This document shows positions 39,309-49,398 of a stretch of DNA of 64,000 nucleotides, one piece after another. The translations under genes were made by a program, and so were the position numbers. Position 1 is the first letter of the stretch. Each line of letters begins with the position of its first letter. The DNA is from Symbiodinium natans (lineage: Eukaryota > Sar > Dinophyceae > Suessiales > Symbiodiniaceae), in NCBI GenBank assembly GCA_905221605.1, contig CAJNDS010002080.1, positions 387,501 to 451,500 on the forward strand, written 5' to 3'. Below the pieces are notes generated by a model. It searched no databases and was not told the DNA's origin. It saw only the letters and a program-made list of their open reading frames with translations.

Positions 39309-39835
39309 CTAAACCCCAACCCCCTTAACCCTTGCCAACGATGGCTTCGTCCGCCAAGAAACTCCATGACTCTCGGAGGGATTGCACAAAGCCGGATGTG
39401 TATGCTTCGTGAAGCACAAGTGCTTGCTGTAACTTGCCATCGCTGTCACGAAATCCAAAGTGTTGCCCCGAGAATCCTTCAGATTGTCGAAGCGATGCGA
39501 GTAGTGCATTGCCACGGCGGCCAGCTCCGCCACGAGCGCAAGCAACAGCAGCCGCTGGGGAGTGAAGCAGGTTTGTAGTAGCTTGGCTGCCCACTTGGCT
39601 CTCTTGGCGTCTTCAGTCGAGACAGCCTCTGTGCACAGCAATCTGGATATTGGGTCGATGTTGGTTAACACCGTTTCGGCTACCTCGGCGATGGTGTCGA
39701 ACCGCTGGGCGGCGAAGGAGAAGTTGGCAACGAGGCCATCTAGGCTTTGCAACCCGGCTTTGAGCTTGGGGCTGTTTGTGATGGACCTTGCAAAGGCCGC
39801 CGTGCCCATTGGCTTGTCAGGTTGAGTGTTCTGTG
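39309..39835 (-). CDS. large exon, helical protein of unknown function
   Basis: From a CCCCACAG acceptor (or the ATG at 39809) the minus strand reads MGTAAFARSITNSPKLKAGL, then LDGLVANFSFAAQRFDTIAE, TEAVSTEDAKRAKWAAKLLQ and LLLLALVAELAAVAMHYSHR. It is alpha-helical with one hydrophobic segment. Up to about 39470 the frame is unmistakably coding. Beyond that the original frame stays open, but the +1 frame (QQALVLHEAYTSGFVQSLRE, SWSFLADEAIVGKG) looks more protein-like. At about 500 nt it is by far the longest exon-like island. Unknown family. Confidence 0.65.
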
Positions 39836-40151
39836 GGGTTAGAAGGGAGGTTAGGTTGAGGGTTCTGAGGGCTTTACAAGGACCCGAACCCTGAACCCTA
39901 AACCCTAAACCCGAACCCTAAACCCTAAACCCTAAACCCTACACCCTAAACCCGAAACCCTATCAGGGGTTCAAGGGGGGCTTAGGGTTGTGAGGGTTTA
40001 GGTAGTCATCCTACCGGAGGCGCCGGCGGCCCACAAAAGAAGAGGTCTGGTTCAAGGGGGAGGGTTTAGGGTTTCGGGTTTCGGGTTTCGGGTTTAGGGT
40101 TTAGAGTTGAGGGGCTTGAGGGTTTAGGGCTTAGGATTCAGGGTTTAACGC

Positions 40152-40300
40152 TTAACCCGAAACCCTAAATCCCACAAACCCATCCAGTCCCCCCGAAACC
40201 CGAGCATCCAACAAACCCATCCAGAATCTTGCAGGGCGTGATGGTCTGCTACGATCTCCCCATTCTGGAGTTGAAACCATAAACCCTAAACCTAATCCCT
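40152..40300 (-). CDS. candidate exon with ubiquitin-fold flavour
   Basis: Minus LQNGEIVADHHALQDSGW follows an AACTCCAG acceptor. The pattern NGxxLxDxxxLxxxG is like the middle of ubiquitin-like domains, but it is too short to be sure. Confidence 0.35.
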
Positions 40301-40309
40301 GAACGCTGA

Positions 40310-40590
40310 ACCCTATAAACCCCACAAACCCCATAAACCCTATAAACCCTATAAACCCCATAAACCCCATAAACCCTATAAACCCCGTAAACCCCATAAA
40401 CCCTACAAACCCCATAAACCCTATAAACCCCGTAAACCCCATAAACCCTATAAACCCCATAAACCCTATAAACCCTATAAACCCCATAAACCGCATAAAC
40501 CCTAGAAACCCCATAAACCCCATAAACCCCATAAACCCCATAAACCCTATAAACCCTATAAACCCTGTAAGCCCTATAAACCCTAAACCC
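40310..40590. repeat. CCCTATAAA / CCCCATAAA 9-mer array
   Basis: About 30 nine-base units, a variant of the telomere heptamer. The long Gly-Phe-Met and Val-Tyr-Arg frames here are repeat translations. Confidence 0.97.
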
Positions 40591-40611
40591 CAAAACCGCA
40601 TGATGTTCGTG

Positions 40612-40666
40612 AGATCTTGTCGGCACGCACGCATCCCAGCTTCATCAAAGCCTGGACCGCGCGTTC
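40612..40666 (-). CDS. candidate exon
   Basis: Minus ERAVQALMKLGCVRADK. Coding composition, with CGGTCCAG-G as a possible internal acceptor. Between two 9-mer arrays. Confidence 0.5.
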
Positions 40667-40794
40667 CCCCTAAACCCTATAAACCCTAAACCCTCAACCC
40701 CCTCAACCCCATGAACCCCATAAACCCCATCAACCCTTTGCATACCAAATTCGGGCGGTTTGTTTCGTTGTCAGGGCACCAGACCCTAAACCCT

Positions 40795-40975
40795 ATAAAC
40801 CCTCTAAACACCCTACAAACCCTATAAACCCTATAAACCCTATAAACCCTATAAAATTCAGAAACCCTATAAACCCTCTAAACCCTCTAAACCCTCTAAA
40901 CCCTCTAAACCCTCTAAACCCTCTAAACCCTCTAAAGCCTCTAAACCCTCTAAACCCTCTAAACCCTAAACCCGC
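40795..40975. repeat. CCCTATAAA then CCCTCTAAA 9-mer arrays
   Basis: Six CCCTATAAA units followed by about twelve CCCTCTAAA units, each sub-block homogeneous. Confidence 0.97.
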
Positions 40976-40992
40976 GGTCTCTTCTGCAGGGC

Positions 40993-41046
40993 CTTGGAGA
41001 AGATATCGGCGCCGAACAAATTCTCCAACTTGAAAGTGTCTGTCAC
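40993..41046 (-). CDS. exon of unassigned gene
   Basis: 54 nt, phase 0: VTDTFKLENLFGADIFSK. The acceptor is CCCAAG before GTG and the donor TCCAAG followed by GC. Textbook example of the exon pattern in this window. Confidence 0.7.
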
Positions 41047-41049
41047 CTT

Positions 41050-41350
41050 GGGGGGGGGGGGGGGGGGTGGGGGGGGAGGAGTTTAGGTTTCAGGGTTTTA
41101 AGGGGGTTTAGGGGGTTTAGGGGGTTTAGTGCTTAGGGTTTAGTGCTTAGGGTTTAGTGGGTTGGGAAGTCACCTTGACGGGAGGGAGGGGAGGAGTTCG
41201 GGTTTTAGGGTTTAGGGGGATTTGGGATTAGGGTTTAGGGATCAGTGGGTTGGGAAGGTTTGGGGCGGAGGGAGGGGAGGAGTTTAGGTTTTAGGGTTTA
41301 GGGGTTTAGGGTTTAGGGTTGAGGATTCGGGTTGAGGGTTTAGGGGGCTG
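41050..41350. repeat. poly-G run and degenerate TTTAGGG field with a duplication of about 110 bp
   Basis: GTGGGTTGGGAAG ... GGGAGGGGAGGAGTT occurs at 41157-41200 and again at 41239-41290. Confidence 0.85.
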
Positions 41351-41514
41351 AGGGCTTAGGGTTTTAGTGGTTTAGGACTTCGGGAGCTTTGGTGTTCAGT
41401 GTTCATCAGACACGATGGGTTTCGGGTTGACGGTGCTGGTGAGGGAGGGGCGGGGGGGAGCCCTAAACCCTAAACCCTAAACCCTAAACCCTAAACCCCA
41501 AACCCTAAACCCTA

Positions 41515-41570
41515 AACATGGATCTGAGGGTAGCTTGAGTCTTGCGGGACCGTAGCATTCGTCGCGCCCC
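41515..41570 (-). CDS. candidate exon
   Basis: Minus LGRDECYGPARLKLPSDP after an AATTAGCAG acceptor near 41570. Confidence 0.5.
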
Positions 41571-41949
41571 AAACCTGCTAATTACAAGCCTCACAAACCC
41601 CCAACGCGTTCACACGTGCTGGGAACCAGGACCTTAAACCCTAAACCCTAGACCCTAAAAGAAAAGCCACAGGTTCCAATCCCTCAAGCCCCCCAAACCA
41701 GAAACCTCTAATGTCACAACACTCCCCAGCCCCTAAAACCCTACAACCCCAAACTCTAAACCCTAAGACATTTCTCCTAGCACACGCCACAGCCTCGAGT
41801 AACCTAAGCCCAAAACAACTTCAAAATCCTCAGTAAGAGCATTGGAACGCCGCCTGAAACTCTTGAGGAAGCCCGAAGCAAGCTCAAAGGAAACTTTCAG
41901 CAAGCCTACAGGAACTCTAGAAAGAACCCTAAAGATCTAAGGAACGTTA

Positions 41950-42085
41950 CTTGGTCCATCAGTATGGGCCCTTAAAAGGGGACCCCTTATCTGCCCCTTA
42001 TGTAGCCCCTACAACCCAAGGACCCACGCATCGAAACCCTTTAAAGAAGGTAAGGGACCATAGTAAGGGCCCACGTAACTACCTA
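41950..42085. repeat. dispersed element, family G, longest copy
   Basis: TGGTCCATCAGTATGGGCCC through AAGGTAAGGGACCATAGTAA. The two ends (TTGGTCC... and ...GGACCATA) are partly inverted. Confidence 0.65.
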
Positions 42086-42599
42086 AGAAAAGAAAACCTA
42101 CTCAACCCTGGCTGTAATCCGAAAAATAACTCTGAGGAAGCCCTTACCCCCTGAAGGAACCGGCAACCCTGACAAAAGGAGTTCTCTAAACCAGCTTCCT
42201 CTTTTGAGTCCCTTTCTAGTACGGCACTGTATAAAAAGGACCCTAAACCAAGCAGAACAATATCCTAATTTAGAGAACCGACCCAAAAAACAACTAAAGA
42301 ACCACTAAACACACCCGGAGAGCCTCAAGGGCTTCAGTTGGGGTGTTGAGCTGGGTTTCAGGTTAGGGTTTAGGGATTCTTAGTGTCGGCTATTAGGGTT
42401 GAGGGCTTAGGGGTTGAGGGTTTAAGGTTCGGGGTTTAGCGGGCTTAGGGTTTGGTCTTAGGGGTTGAGGGCTGTAGGGTTTGGGGTTCAGGGTTTGGGG
42501 GTCAGGGTTTGGGGTTCAGGGTTTGGTTTTTTTTTTGAGTTATGGCTTAGGGTCCTGAATAGAAGAGGGTTGAAGGCGTGGGGCTGCAGGGTTTTTGAG

Positions 42600-42775
42600 T
42601 ACCCAGATCTTCCAAAACCCTTTAATTAGGGAATGTACCCGAATTCATAACAAGGATCATTAGCATAAATTAGGGTATATAAACCCTGAACCCTAAACCC
42701 TAAACCCTAAACCCTAAACCCTACACCTCAAACCCATATTCCTTAACTAAGGGGTTTTGGAAGATCTGGGTGGCA
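42600..42775. mobile_element. family C element interrupted by an array
   Basis: The left end is ACCCAGATCTTCCAAAACCC and the right end GGGGTTTTGGAAGATCTGGGT, perfect inverted repeats of about 20 bp. A CCCTAAA array (42680-42735) sits inside the element. Confidence 0.75.
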
Positions 42776-42855
42776 ATGCATCTGCTTGGGCCAGAGCTGA
42801 CTGACCCCCACCGATCAAGGATGCCAGCATGTTCAGCCTGGTCGCTGGCTTTAGG
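42770..42855 (-). CDS. candidate exon
   Basis: Minus TRLNMLASLIGGGQSALAQA then DALPP; a second frame (AEHAGILDRWGSVSSG) with a GCGACCAG acceptor is also open. Confidence 0.45.
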
Positions 42856-43149
42856 GTTTAGGGTTTAGGGTTTAGGGTTTAGGGTGTAGGGTTTAGGGTT
42901 TAGGGTTTAGGGCTAGGGTTTAGGGTTTAAGGCCCCTCCGAAGTTAAAAAGGGCTTAGGGAGTATGGGACGTTTGTGTTTAGGGTTTGGGGATTGAGGTT
43001 TAGGGTTTGGGGATTGCGGTAGCCAAAGGATTTAGTGTAGGTAACCCTAATAGCCCTAAGCCCTAAACCCTGCACCCGAATAGCCCTAAACCCTAAACCC
43101 TGTAGGGTAGCTTTGGGCAGTGTTGTATACAAATTTTGGGTTTGGGGGT

Positions 43150-43428
43150 CAGGGGATGAAGGCCCGACTGAAGGTCCAAAGAAACCTCCTCCATCGGAGG
43201 ATTCGGCTGGTGTAAACGTGCCAGAGAGGAATCCCCGACCACGAGGAAGCGTCGCCTCTCTTCCGAATGGAGCGAGATGCGCTGGAGAGCTGGGGTGAAC
43301 AGCTTTTCCAAAAGGTTTGAGGTTTCCGCGAAGTATTGGAAATCCGATGCGCCCACACTCAGGCTTGCGATCCTTCTGCAGATATCGTAGTGCTTGCTCG
43401 AGTCGATGGCTCCGCCGGCCGTGGGGTT
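43150..43428 (-). CDS. large exon of unassigned gene
   Basis: The minus strand is open for over 85 codons. It reads IDSSKHYDICRRIASLSVGA, SDFQYFAETSNLLEKLFTPA, LQRISLHSEERRRFLVVGDS and MEEVSLDLQSGLHP. Clear coding composition and helical. No family recognised. One of three islands of ordinary exon size in the window. Confidence 0.7.
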
Positions 43429-43560
43429 TAGGGTTTTTAGGGTTTAGGGTTTTTAGGGTTTTTAGGATGTGTAGGGTTTTAGGGTTTTAGGGTTTTAGGG
43501 TTTTAGGGTTTTTAAGGTTTATAGGGTTTAGGGTTTTTAGGGTGTAGGGGTCTAGGGTTT
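43425..43560. repeat. TTTTAGGG 8-mer array
   Basis: Units GGTTTTTAGG and GGGTTTTA; a variant block right of the large exon. Confidence 0.93.
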
Positions 43561-43714
43561 TGGTGTAAAGCCTCAGCCTTAATGACAAGGTGCAACCCCC
43601 GATCGAAGGCGGTGGAGCCCTAATACTAAATCCTGAGCCCTAAACCCTAAACCCTAAACCCCAAACCCTAAACCCTAAGCCCTGCAATTCAGAAATCATC
43701 ACCTACGCCTACCC

Positions 43715-43790
43715 AAAACCTAAGGTACATGTCCTTGCTTACAGGTCTAAAGGTCACGCTGTCATGCCAGGCAGCACTTTCATCAGGTCC
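43715..43790 (-). CDS. candidate exon with GTAAGC donor
   Basis: Minus DESAAWHDSVTFRP ending at a GTAAGC site. One of few GT-type donors noted. Confidence 0.5.
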
Positions 43791-43792
43791 CA

Positions 43793-43863
43793 GAATGGGC
43801 GATTATACCCTATAATCCCTTAAACGGCCCTTCATAGGGTTCATTCTGGGGATTATATGGGGA
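43793..43863. mobile_element. family B element, short copy
   Basis: CCAGAATGGGCGATTATACC ... TTCATTCTGGGGATTATA; inverted ends CCAGAATG / CATTCTGG. Confidence 0.6.
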
Positions 43864-44143
43864 GCTTGCATGTATTATTGGGCTTGGGGCTTCGGATTCG
43901 CAGGCTGGGGTGCACGCCAACCCTGAACCCTAAACCCTAAACCCGAAACCCTAAACCCCAAACCCGAAACCCCAAACCCTAAACCAGTACATACTTATGA
44001 TTGCAGGCCCGGGCTGTCTTGATATGGTAGTTGTTCAAAATACCTGCCCGAAATCTGACCATAAAGGGAGGTTGCGCGTTGAGTAACGAAGCCCCTTTTG
44101 AAGGGCCATTCCCAATAGTCCATCCCAGAAATGCAGGTCGACT

Positions 44144-44192
44144 TCAGCCATCGGAGTCTTCTTGCATCTTGAACCCATAGAGCCGGATACCA
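44144..44192 (-). CDS. candidate terminal exon
   Basis: Minus SGIRLYGFKMQEDSDG then TGA, after a TAATTCAG acceptor. Confidence 0.5.
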
Positions 44193-44842
44193 CTGAATTA
44201 AGCAATAGAGCCTTAACTCATAATACCTAGGGCTTAGGGTTACCCTAAACCCTAAACCCTAAACCCTAAACCCTAAACCCTAAACCCCAAACCCTAAATC
44301 CTAAACCCCAAACCCCAAACCCTAAACCCAAAACCATAAACCCTACACCCTACACCTTAAATCCTAATTAACCCCCCCAAAAAAACATGGGGTTTGGGGT
44401 TTAGGTTTTGGGTTTAGGGATTAGGGAAAAAAGAAGAATCATCTGGGGCCATGGCTCACCCACGGCTGCCGCCTTGCGGGCCTCCGCAGCTCAGAGAGAA
44501 GCAAAATGACTGAAACCCCGTCCAAGCCTTCGTCGTTAGAGGGCTCTTGAGGGAGGGAGGTTCAAGGGGGGTTTAGGGTTTAGGGTTTAGGGTTTAGGGT
44601 TTGGGGATTAGGGTTTAGGCCTTCAGGGGGTGTAACTGAACCCTGAGCCCTAAAACCCTAAAACCCCAAATCCCAAAACTCCAAAATTCTAAAACCCTGA
44701 AACCCAGAAGCCCAAACCCTAAAAACCCTAACAAAACCCGAAAACCCTGGAGCCCTAAGCCCCTAAACGGCTAAAACCCCAAAATCCAAAACCCTAAAAC
44801 CCTAAGCCCCGTAATAATCCATCCACCGCACCCCCCCCCCCA

Positions 44843-44922
44843 AATATAAACCCCAAAGAGTAGGATCCCCTTATTATGCATGGGCCCTATTCAGGTACCC
44901 CAAATGTCGGAAACCCCCACGA
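44843..44922. repeat. dispersed element, family F copy
   Basis: ATAAACCCCAAAGAGTAGGA ... AAATGTCGGAAACCCCCAC. Confidence 0.6.
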
Positions 44923-45079
44923 GTGTTTTGACCCTAGACCCTAAACCCTGAACCCCAAGACCTAAACCCTAAAACCCAAACCCCAAACCCTAACCCTAAA
45001 CCCTAAACCCCAAACCCCAAACCCTAAACCCCAAACCCTATCCCTAAACCCTAAACCCTAACCCTAAACCCCAAACACC

Positions 45080-45170
45080 TCTTTAAAATGCACAAGCGCG
45101 AAGCCGGTCACCTCATCCTCGGGGTTCGGAGCCGGCGGTGGCGGGGCCTGGAGCCATGAAAGGCAGGCCC
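45080..45170 (-). CDS. Pro-rich gene, exon
   Basis: Minus APPPPAPNPEDEVTGFALVH then FKE, from a GGCTCCAG acceptor. Other islands nearby may be parts of the same gene: 45430-45478 (ASHAPAPPAASPVAAS), 46060-46148 (PAALERPVSDTAPKQTSTFQ) and 46663-46728 (DRQRTSSVPGAPAPQGAPE). All are proline- and alanine-rich linker-like sequences on minus. Confidence 0.55.
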
Positions 45171-45179
45171 GAAACCCTA

Positions 45180-45420
45180 AACCCTAAACCCTAAACCCTA
45201 AGCCCTAAACCCTAAACCCTACGCCCTAAACCTTAAACCCTAAACCCAAACCCTGAAACCCTTAACCCGAAGCCCTAAACCCTAAACCCTCGAGCCTAAA
45301 TCCCTAAACCGTAACCCTAAACCCTAAACTACCCCAAGCCCTAAACCCTAAACCCTAAACCCTAAACCCTAAACCCTAAACCCTAAACCCTAAACCCTAA
45401 ACTACCCCAAGCCCTAAACC
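45180..45420. repeat. CCCTAAA array with a duplicated ACTACCCCAAG junction
   Basis: ACTACCCCAAGCCCTAAACC occurs at 45328 and 45401, showing copying of array plus junction. Confidence 0.95.
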
Positions 45421-45429
45421 CGATGCTGC

Positions 45430-45478
45430 CACTGGGGAAGCGGCAGGGGGCGCCGGAGCATGGCTAGCCTCGCACAAG
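45430..45478 (-). CDS. Pro-rich gene, exon
   Basis: Minus ASHAPAPPAASPVAAS after a TGCGAG acceptor. CCCTAAA left, TTTAGGG right. Confidence 0.55.
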
Positions 45479-45517
45479 TGGGGGGAGGCTGGATGGGGTT
45501 GATGGGGTTCAAGGGGT

Positions 45518-45730
45518 TGGGTTTAGGGTTTAGGGTTTAGGGTTTAGGGTTTAGGGTTTAGGGTTTAGGGTTTAGGGTTTAGGGTTTAGGGTTTAGGGTT
45601 TAGGGTTTAGGGTTTAGGGTTTAGGGTTTAGGGTTTAGGGTTTAGGGTTTAGGGTTTAGGGGGTTTAGGGGTTTAGGGTTTTTAGGTTTAGGGTTTAGGG
45701 TTTAGGGTTTAGGGTTTAGGGTTTAGGGTT
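45518..45730. repeat. long TTTAGGG array
   Basis: About 29 heptamers, the first 20 perfect. Confidence 0.98.
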
Positions 45731-46059
45731 AGTGGTTAGGGGTTTGGGGTTTGGGGGGTTTAGGGTTTAGGGGTGTAGGGTTTAGGGTTTAGGGTTTAGG
45801 GTTAGGGTTTAGGGTTGGGGTTGGGGTTTGGGGTTTAAGGTTTGGGGTTTACGGGGGTTAGTGGCTTGGGGGGGGGGGGGGGGGGGTTATAGGGATTATA
45901 GGGTTTGTAGGATTTACAGGGTTTATAGGCCTTTAGTAGCTTCAACCTCTCAGCCTGCTGGTTCACACCCGCAGTCTAGGTTTCGGGTTTAGGTGCTTTT
46001 GAGTCTTAGGGTCGAGGTTTAGAGGGTTTTAAGGGTTTAGGGTTGACGGGTTCAGGAGA

Positions 46060-46148
46060 CCATCGGCTCTGATTCAGCTGAAATGTTGAGGTTTGTTTGG
46101 GAGCGGTGTCCGACACGGGCCTCTCTAAAGCAGCTGGCTTTTTTTGAA
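46060..46148 (-). CDS. Pro-rich gene, exon
   Basis: Minus KPAALERPVSDTAPKQTSTF then QLNQSRWSPE. A second frame (ARVGHRSQTNLNISAESEP plus stop) is also open. Confidence 0.5.
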
Positions 46149-46562
46149 CCCTAAACGGTAAAAACCCTAAAGCCCGAAAGCCCTAAACCCTTAAACCCTA
46201 ACCGCCCCCCCCCCCCCCCCCTCCCAAACGGAAAAAAACAAAAAAAACGCCACAGGCAGCGAAGGCGGTGATTTCTTAGTTTTCTGCAGTCAATTACATA
46301 ATTAGCTTCTTCGCTAGGGATCTCCAGTGTTCTTCTCGCACGGGACGTCCGATGACATCTTGCATAAAACCCTAAAAACCCCAAACCCCTACACCCTAAA
46401 GGGCGGGCAGTATAGAGGGGGATAGTAGCCCTAAACCCTAAACCCTAAACCCTAAACCCTAAACCCTAAACCCTACACCCTAAACCCTAAACCCTAAACC
46501 CTAAACAGGAAAGTAGTAGGGTAGTAGGGGAACTCGGCCTACAAACCCGAAGAGGCTCCAGC

Positions 46563-46662
46563 CGCAACCCTAAACCCTAAACCCTAAACCCTAAACCCTA
46601 AACCCTAAACCCTAAACCCTAAACCCTAAACCCTAAACCCTAAACCCTAAACCCTAAACCCA
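46563..46662. repeat. perfect CCCTAAA array
   Basis: About fourteen heptamers left of the 46663 exon. Confidence 0.98.
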
Positions 46663-46728
46663 CCTCAGGTGCTCCCTGCGGTGCCGGAGCCCCTGGAACG
46701 GACGAGGTCCGCTGGCGGTCCTTCCGGT
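46663..46728 (-). CDS. Pro-rich gene, exon
   Basis: Minus DRQRTSSVPGAPAPQGAPE, with a CGGAAG acceptor and a CCTGAG-GT donor. Perfect arrays on both sides in the usual convergent orientation. Confidence 0.6.
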
Positions 46729-46891
46729 TTACGGTTTAGGGTTTAGGGTTTAGGGTTTAGGGTTTAGGGTTTAGGGTTCAGGGTTTAGGGTTTAGGGTTT
46801 AGGGTTTAGGGTTTAGGGTTTGGGGCTTAGGGCTAGGGCTTAGGGTTTCGGGTTTAGGGATTATATAGGGTTTAGGGATTAGGATTGGGTA

Positions 46892-47003
46892 TCATGCAAG
46901 CGGGGCATCCACCTCTAACAGCTTGGAACTGTACCAGTCAGGCCTCTTTTCCTCCTCTTCCAGTATGGGCTCTCCTACACTCTGAACATGCTCAAACTCG
47001 AAC
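46892..47003 (-). CDS. candidate acidic exon
   Basis: Minus EFEHVQSVGEPILEEEEKRP, then DWYSSKLLEVDAPLA and a TGA. A GTTAGAG-GT donor before the last residues is an alternative to the stop. Confidence 0.6.
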
Positions 47004-47144
47004 CCTAAACCTCGGAAACCATAAACCCTTGTTTGGGGTGTAAGTGGGGGGGGGGGGGGAACCCTAAACCCTAAACCAGGTTTCCTCGTATTGTTCCGGG
47101 CTGTGGGGCCTTTTGGGACACCCAACTTGAACTCCCTGCTAGGG

Positions 47145-47205
47145 TTCTAGGGTTTAGGGTTGAAATTCCATCACGACAGTACCGTCATCTTCGGATCTCT
47201 TGCGG
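47145..47205 (-). CDS. candidate exon
   Basis: Minus NRKRSEDDGTVVMEFQP; charged, coding-like. Confidence 0.45.
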
Positions 47206-47324
47206 TTCAGGGTTTAGGGTTTAGGGTTTAGGGTTTAGGGTTTAGGGTTTAAGGTTTAGGGTTTAGGGTTTAGGGTTTAGGGTTTAGGGCCCGAGGAACC
47301 CAAGACCCGAGCTCCGAAACCCTG

Positions 47325-47405
47325 CCCTCGTTAACAGTTCGGCTCCTTGTCGTAGATGTTGGTGCCTGGGCGCAGCAGCAAATGAAACTTAAACTCGCAT
47401 TCCCA
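47325..47405 (-). CDS. candidate exon
   Basis: Minus ECEFKFHLLLRPGTNIYDKE then PNC and stop; GACAAG-GA is a possible donor. Confidence 0.45.
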
Positions 47406-47413
47406 AACCCTAA

Positions 47414-47508
47414 ACGAACTCTAAAGTCTAAAGTCTAAAGGCTAAAAGTCTAAAGTCTAAAGTCTAAAGTCTAAAGTCTAAAGTCTAAAGTCTAAAGTCT
47501 AAAGTCCA
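47414..47508. repeat. AAAGTCT heptamer array
   Basis: About thirteen AAAGTCT units, a 7-mer that differs from the telomere unit at several positions but keeps its length. Confidence 0.95.
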
Positions 47509-47524
47509 AACCCTAAAGCCAAAA

Positions 47525-47590
47525 TCGAAGCTCTGAACCCGGGCGCCCCCCGTCTTGGCAGTCCTGAGAAAGAGGGGGTGAGTTAGCTTT
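47525..47590 (-). CDS. candidate exon with pyrimidine-rich acceptor
   Basis: The acceptor CACCCCCTCTTTCTCAG before GAC is the most conventional polypyrimidine-type acceptor noted in the window. The exon gives DCQDGGRPG. Confidence 0.4.
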
Positions 47591-47839
47591 AAGCTTCTGA
47601 TGAAGGGTTTGGGATTTAGGGCTCAGAAAAATTCTCGTTTGTTTCCTCGCAATGCTTGGTGTTTGGGGGTCTCGGGGGGAAGACACCCTGTCATAAGGAT
47701 AGCTATTTACAACTTAACTCAAAAAACCCTAACTCAAGAAACCCTAAACCCTAAATCCTAAACCCTAAGTCCTAAACCCTAAGTCCTACACTCTAAACCC
47801 TAAACCCTAAACTCTAAACCCTAAACCGCATCGTGAAGT

Positions 47840-47900
47840 GCCTCAAACCACTCAGCAGCTCTTTCTTCGCTAGGCTCCGGGTCATTCTGAGCGGTGAAAC
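47840..47900 (-). CDS. candidate exon
   Basis: Minus NDPEPSEERAAEWFE with an ACCGCTCAG acceptor and a TTTGAG-GC donor. Confidence 0.55.
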
Positions 47901-48189
47901 AACTTGATTGCTGTGGTTCTGGGGTTTAGGGTTTAGGGTTTGGGATATCGGGTTGAGGCGGTTTAGGATTTAGGGTTTACTCTTTGGTCAAAGGTTGCAT
48001 ATAAACGGGTATCGGGCGTGCGTGCGCAAGAGATCGGCAGCTATCATCAAGGCAAAGTGAGAAGCTGCCGGAAGGCTGTGCAGGCTCCAGGTCCTCCCCC
48101 TAAACCCTCAACCCTCAACTCTCAACCCTAAACCCTCAACCCTCAACCAGCAACCCTCAACCCTCAACCCTAAACCTTAAACTCTGCTT

Positions 48190-48250
48190 TAGGATCTTCG
48201 CAGTGCAGCAGTTCTGGGGCGGAGATGGAATGGAGGAACGCGCGCATCTA
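48190..48250 (-). CDS. candidate exon abutting a heptamer
   Basis: Minus MRAFLHSISAPELLHCEDPK directly after TTTAG, so a heptamer remnant could supply the acceptor. Confidence 0.45.
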
Positions 48251-48592
48251 AACCCTAAACTCTGTGAACCCTCAACTCCTTAAGAGCCCCCGAAAGTTGA
48301 CACCCCTAAACCCTAAACCCTAAACCCTCCTGTTCCAGACGGCACCCTTGAACTGAACTCCCGCGCGGTTTGCATGGTTCTTGGGTTTTTCAGGTTTACA
48401 GGGTTTGGGGTCTTCGGGAGTTTCTGCACCACCTTTGCGAGGGTCTTGGGTTTATAGGGTTTATAGGGTTTATAGGGTTTATAGGGTCTATTTTAGGTTC
48501 ATCAGGTTTGTGGGATTTGTAAGGGTCGTGGGGTTTAGTGCTTAATTAGGGTTTGTGGGGCTTAGAGGGTTGTGGAAGGCTTAGGGGTTCTC

Positions 48593-48672
48593 AAAGCCCA
48601 GAAGCCACTAACGCCGCAAATTCTTCAGCAGCTTCAACCCCTTGCAAAACCCCATCGGCTTTCCTACTACCA
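48593..48672 (-). CDS. candidate terminal exon
   Basis: Minus SRKADGVLQGVEAAEEFAAL then VASGL and TGA. A + frame (SPEATNAANSSAASTPCKTP) is also open. Confidence 0.45.
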
Positions 48673-49073
48673 AACTATACAGGTTTTGGGTTAAGGGTTA
48701 AGGGTTTGGGGCTACCCCCCCCCCCCCCCAAATTAGGTTCCCCCCTTAAATAACCTTAATTCAGCTTAATTATCTCTGAATAGCCTTAATTCTAGGGGGG
48801 GGGGGGGGGGGGTAGTATAGAGGGGGGTAGTAGGGGGGGAACCCATGAAAACCTCACAAAGAAGGTTGACTGAATTGTTCCTAGAACCATAACCAACTGC
48901 TCAATTAAGCTCGAAAGCAGATTAACCCAACAAAACGGCTTCTAATTCAATAGGCCCCTAAGCTCTAAGCCATAAACCCTGAACCCTAAACTTTGTAAAC
49001 CGAAACTGAACATGGCCCTATATGCCGTGTGTATGAATGTATCTATGTATATATGTACTAGACCCAAGTGCAA

Positions 49074-49172
49074 TTTAGGAATACAAAGGGTGCCCTTTGT
49101 GGCTTAACAGGGGCTTCTAAGGGAACCGAAACCCGACAAATGGACATAAGGGCCTACTTTGGGTCCTAGTTT
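49074..49172. repeat. dispersed element, family H copy
   Basis: AAAGGGTGCCCTTTGTGG ... GGGCCTACTTTGGGTCCTAG. Confidence 0.65.
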
Positions 49173-49261
49173 CCCTAAAACCTGAACCCCTAACCCCCCC
49201 AAACCCCCAAACCCCAAACCCTAAACCCTAAACCCTATGCCCTAAACCCTAAACCCACCCT

Positions 49262-49325
49262 AGCTCGGGAAAGCTTGGCTCCCGCGTTGCAAGTTCTCGG
49301 TTGCGGACTTGGCGCCTGCGTGCAA
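49262..49325 (-). CDS. candidate terminal exon
   Basis: Minus AKSATENLQRGSQAFPS then TAG, from a GCTTGCACGCAG acceptor. Confidence 0.5.
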
Positions 49326-49398
49326 GCACACAAAAAAGACAATGTTTCATCTGTGTCGACTTCTTGTTGCTTCCTTCGTCAAGACTCCTTCTCCATGG

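Noticed and set aside
40152-40634. 160-codon minus frame rich in Gly-Phe-Met and a 125-codon Val-Tyr-Arg frame
   Set aside because: Both are translations of the CCCTATAAA 9-mer array.
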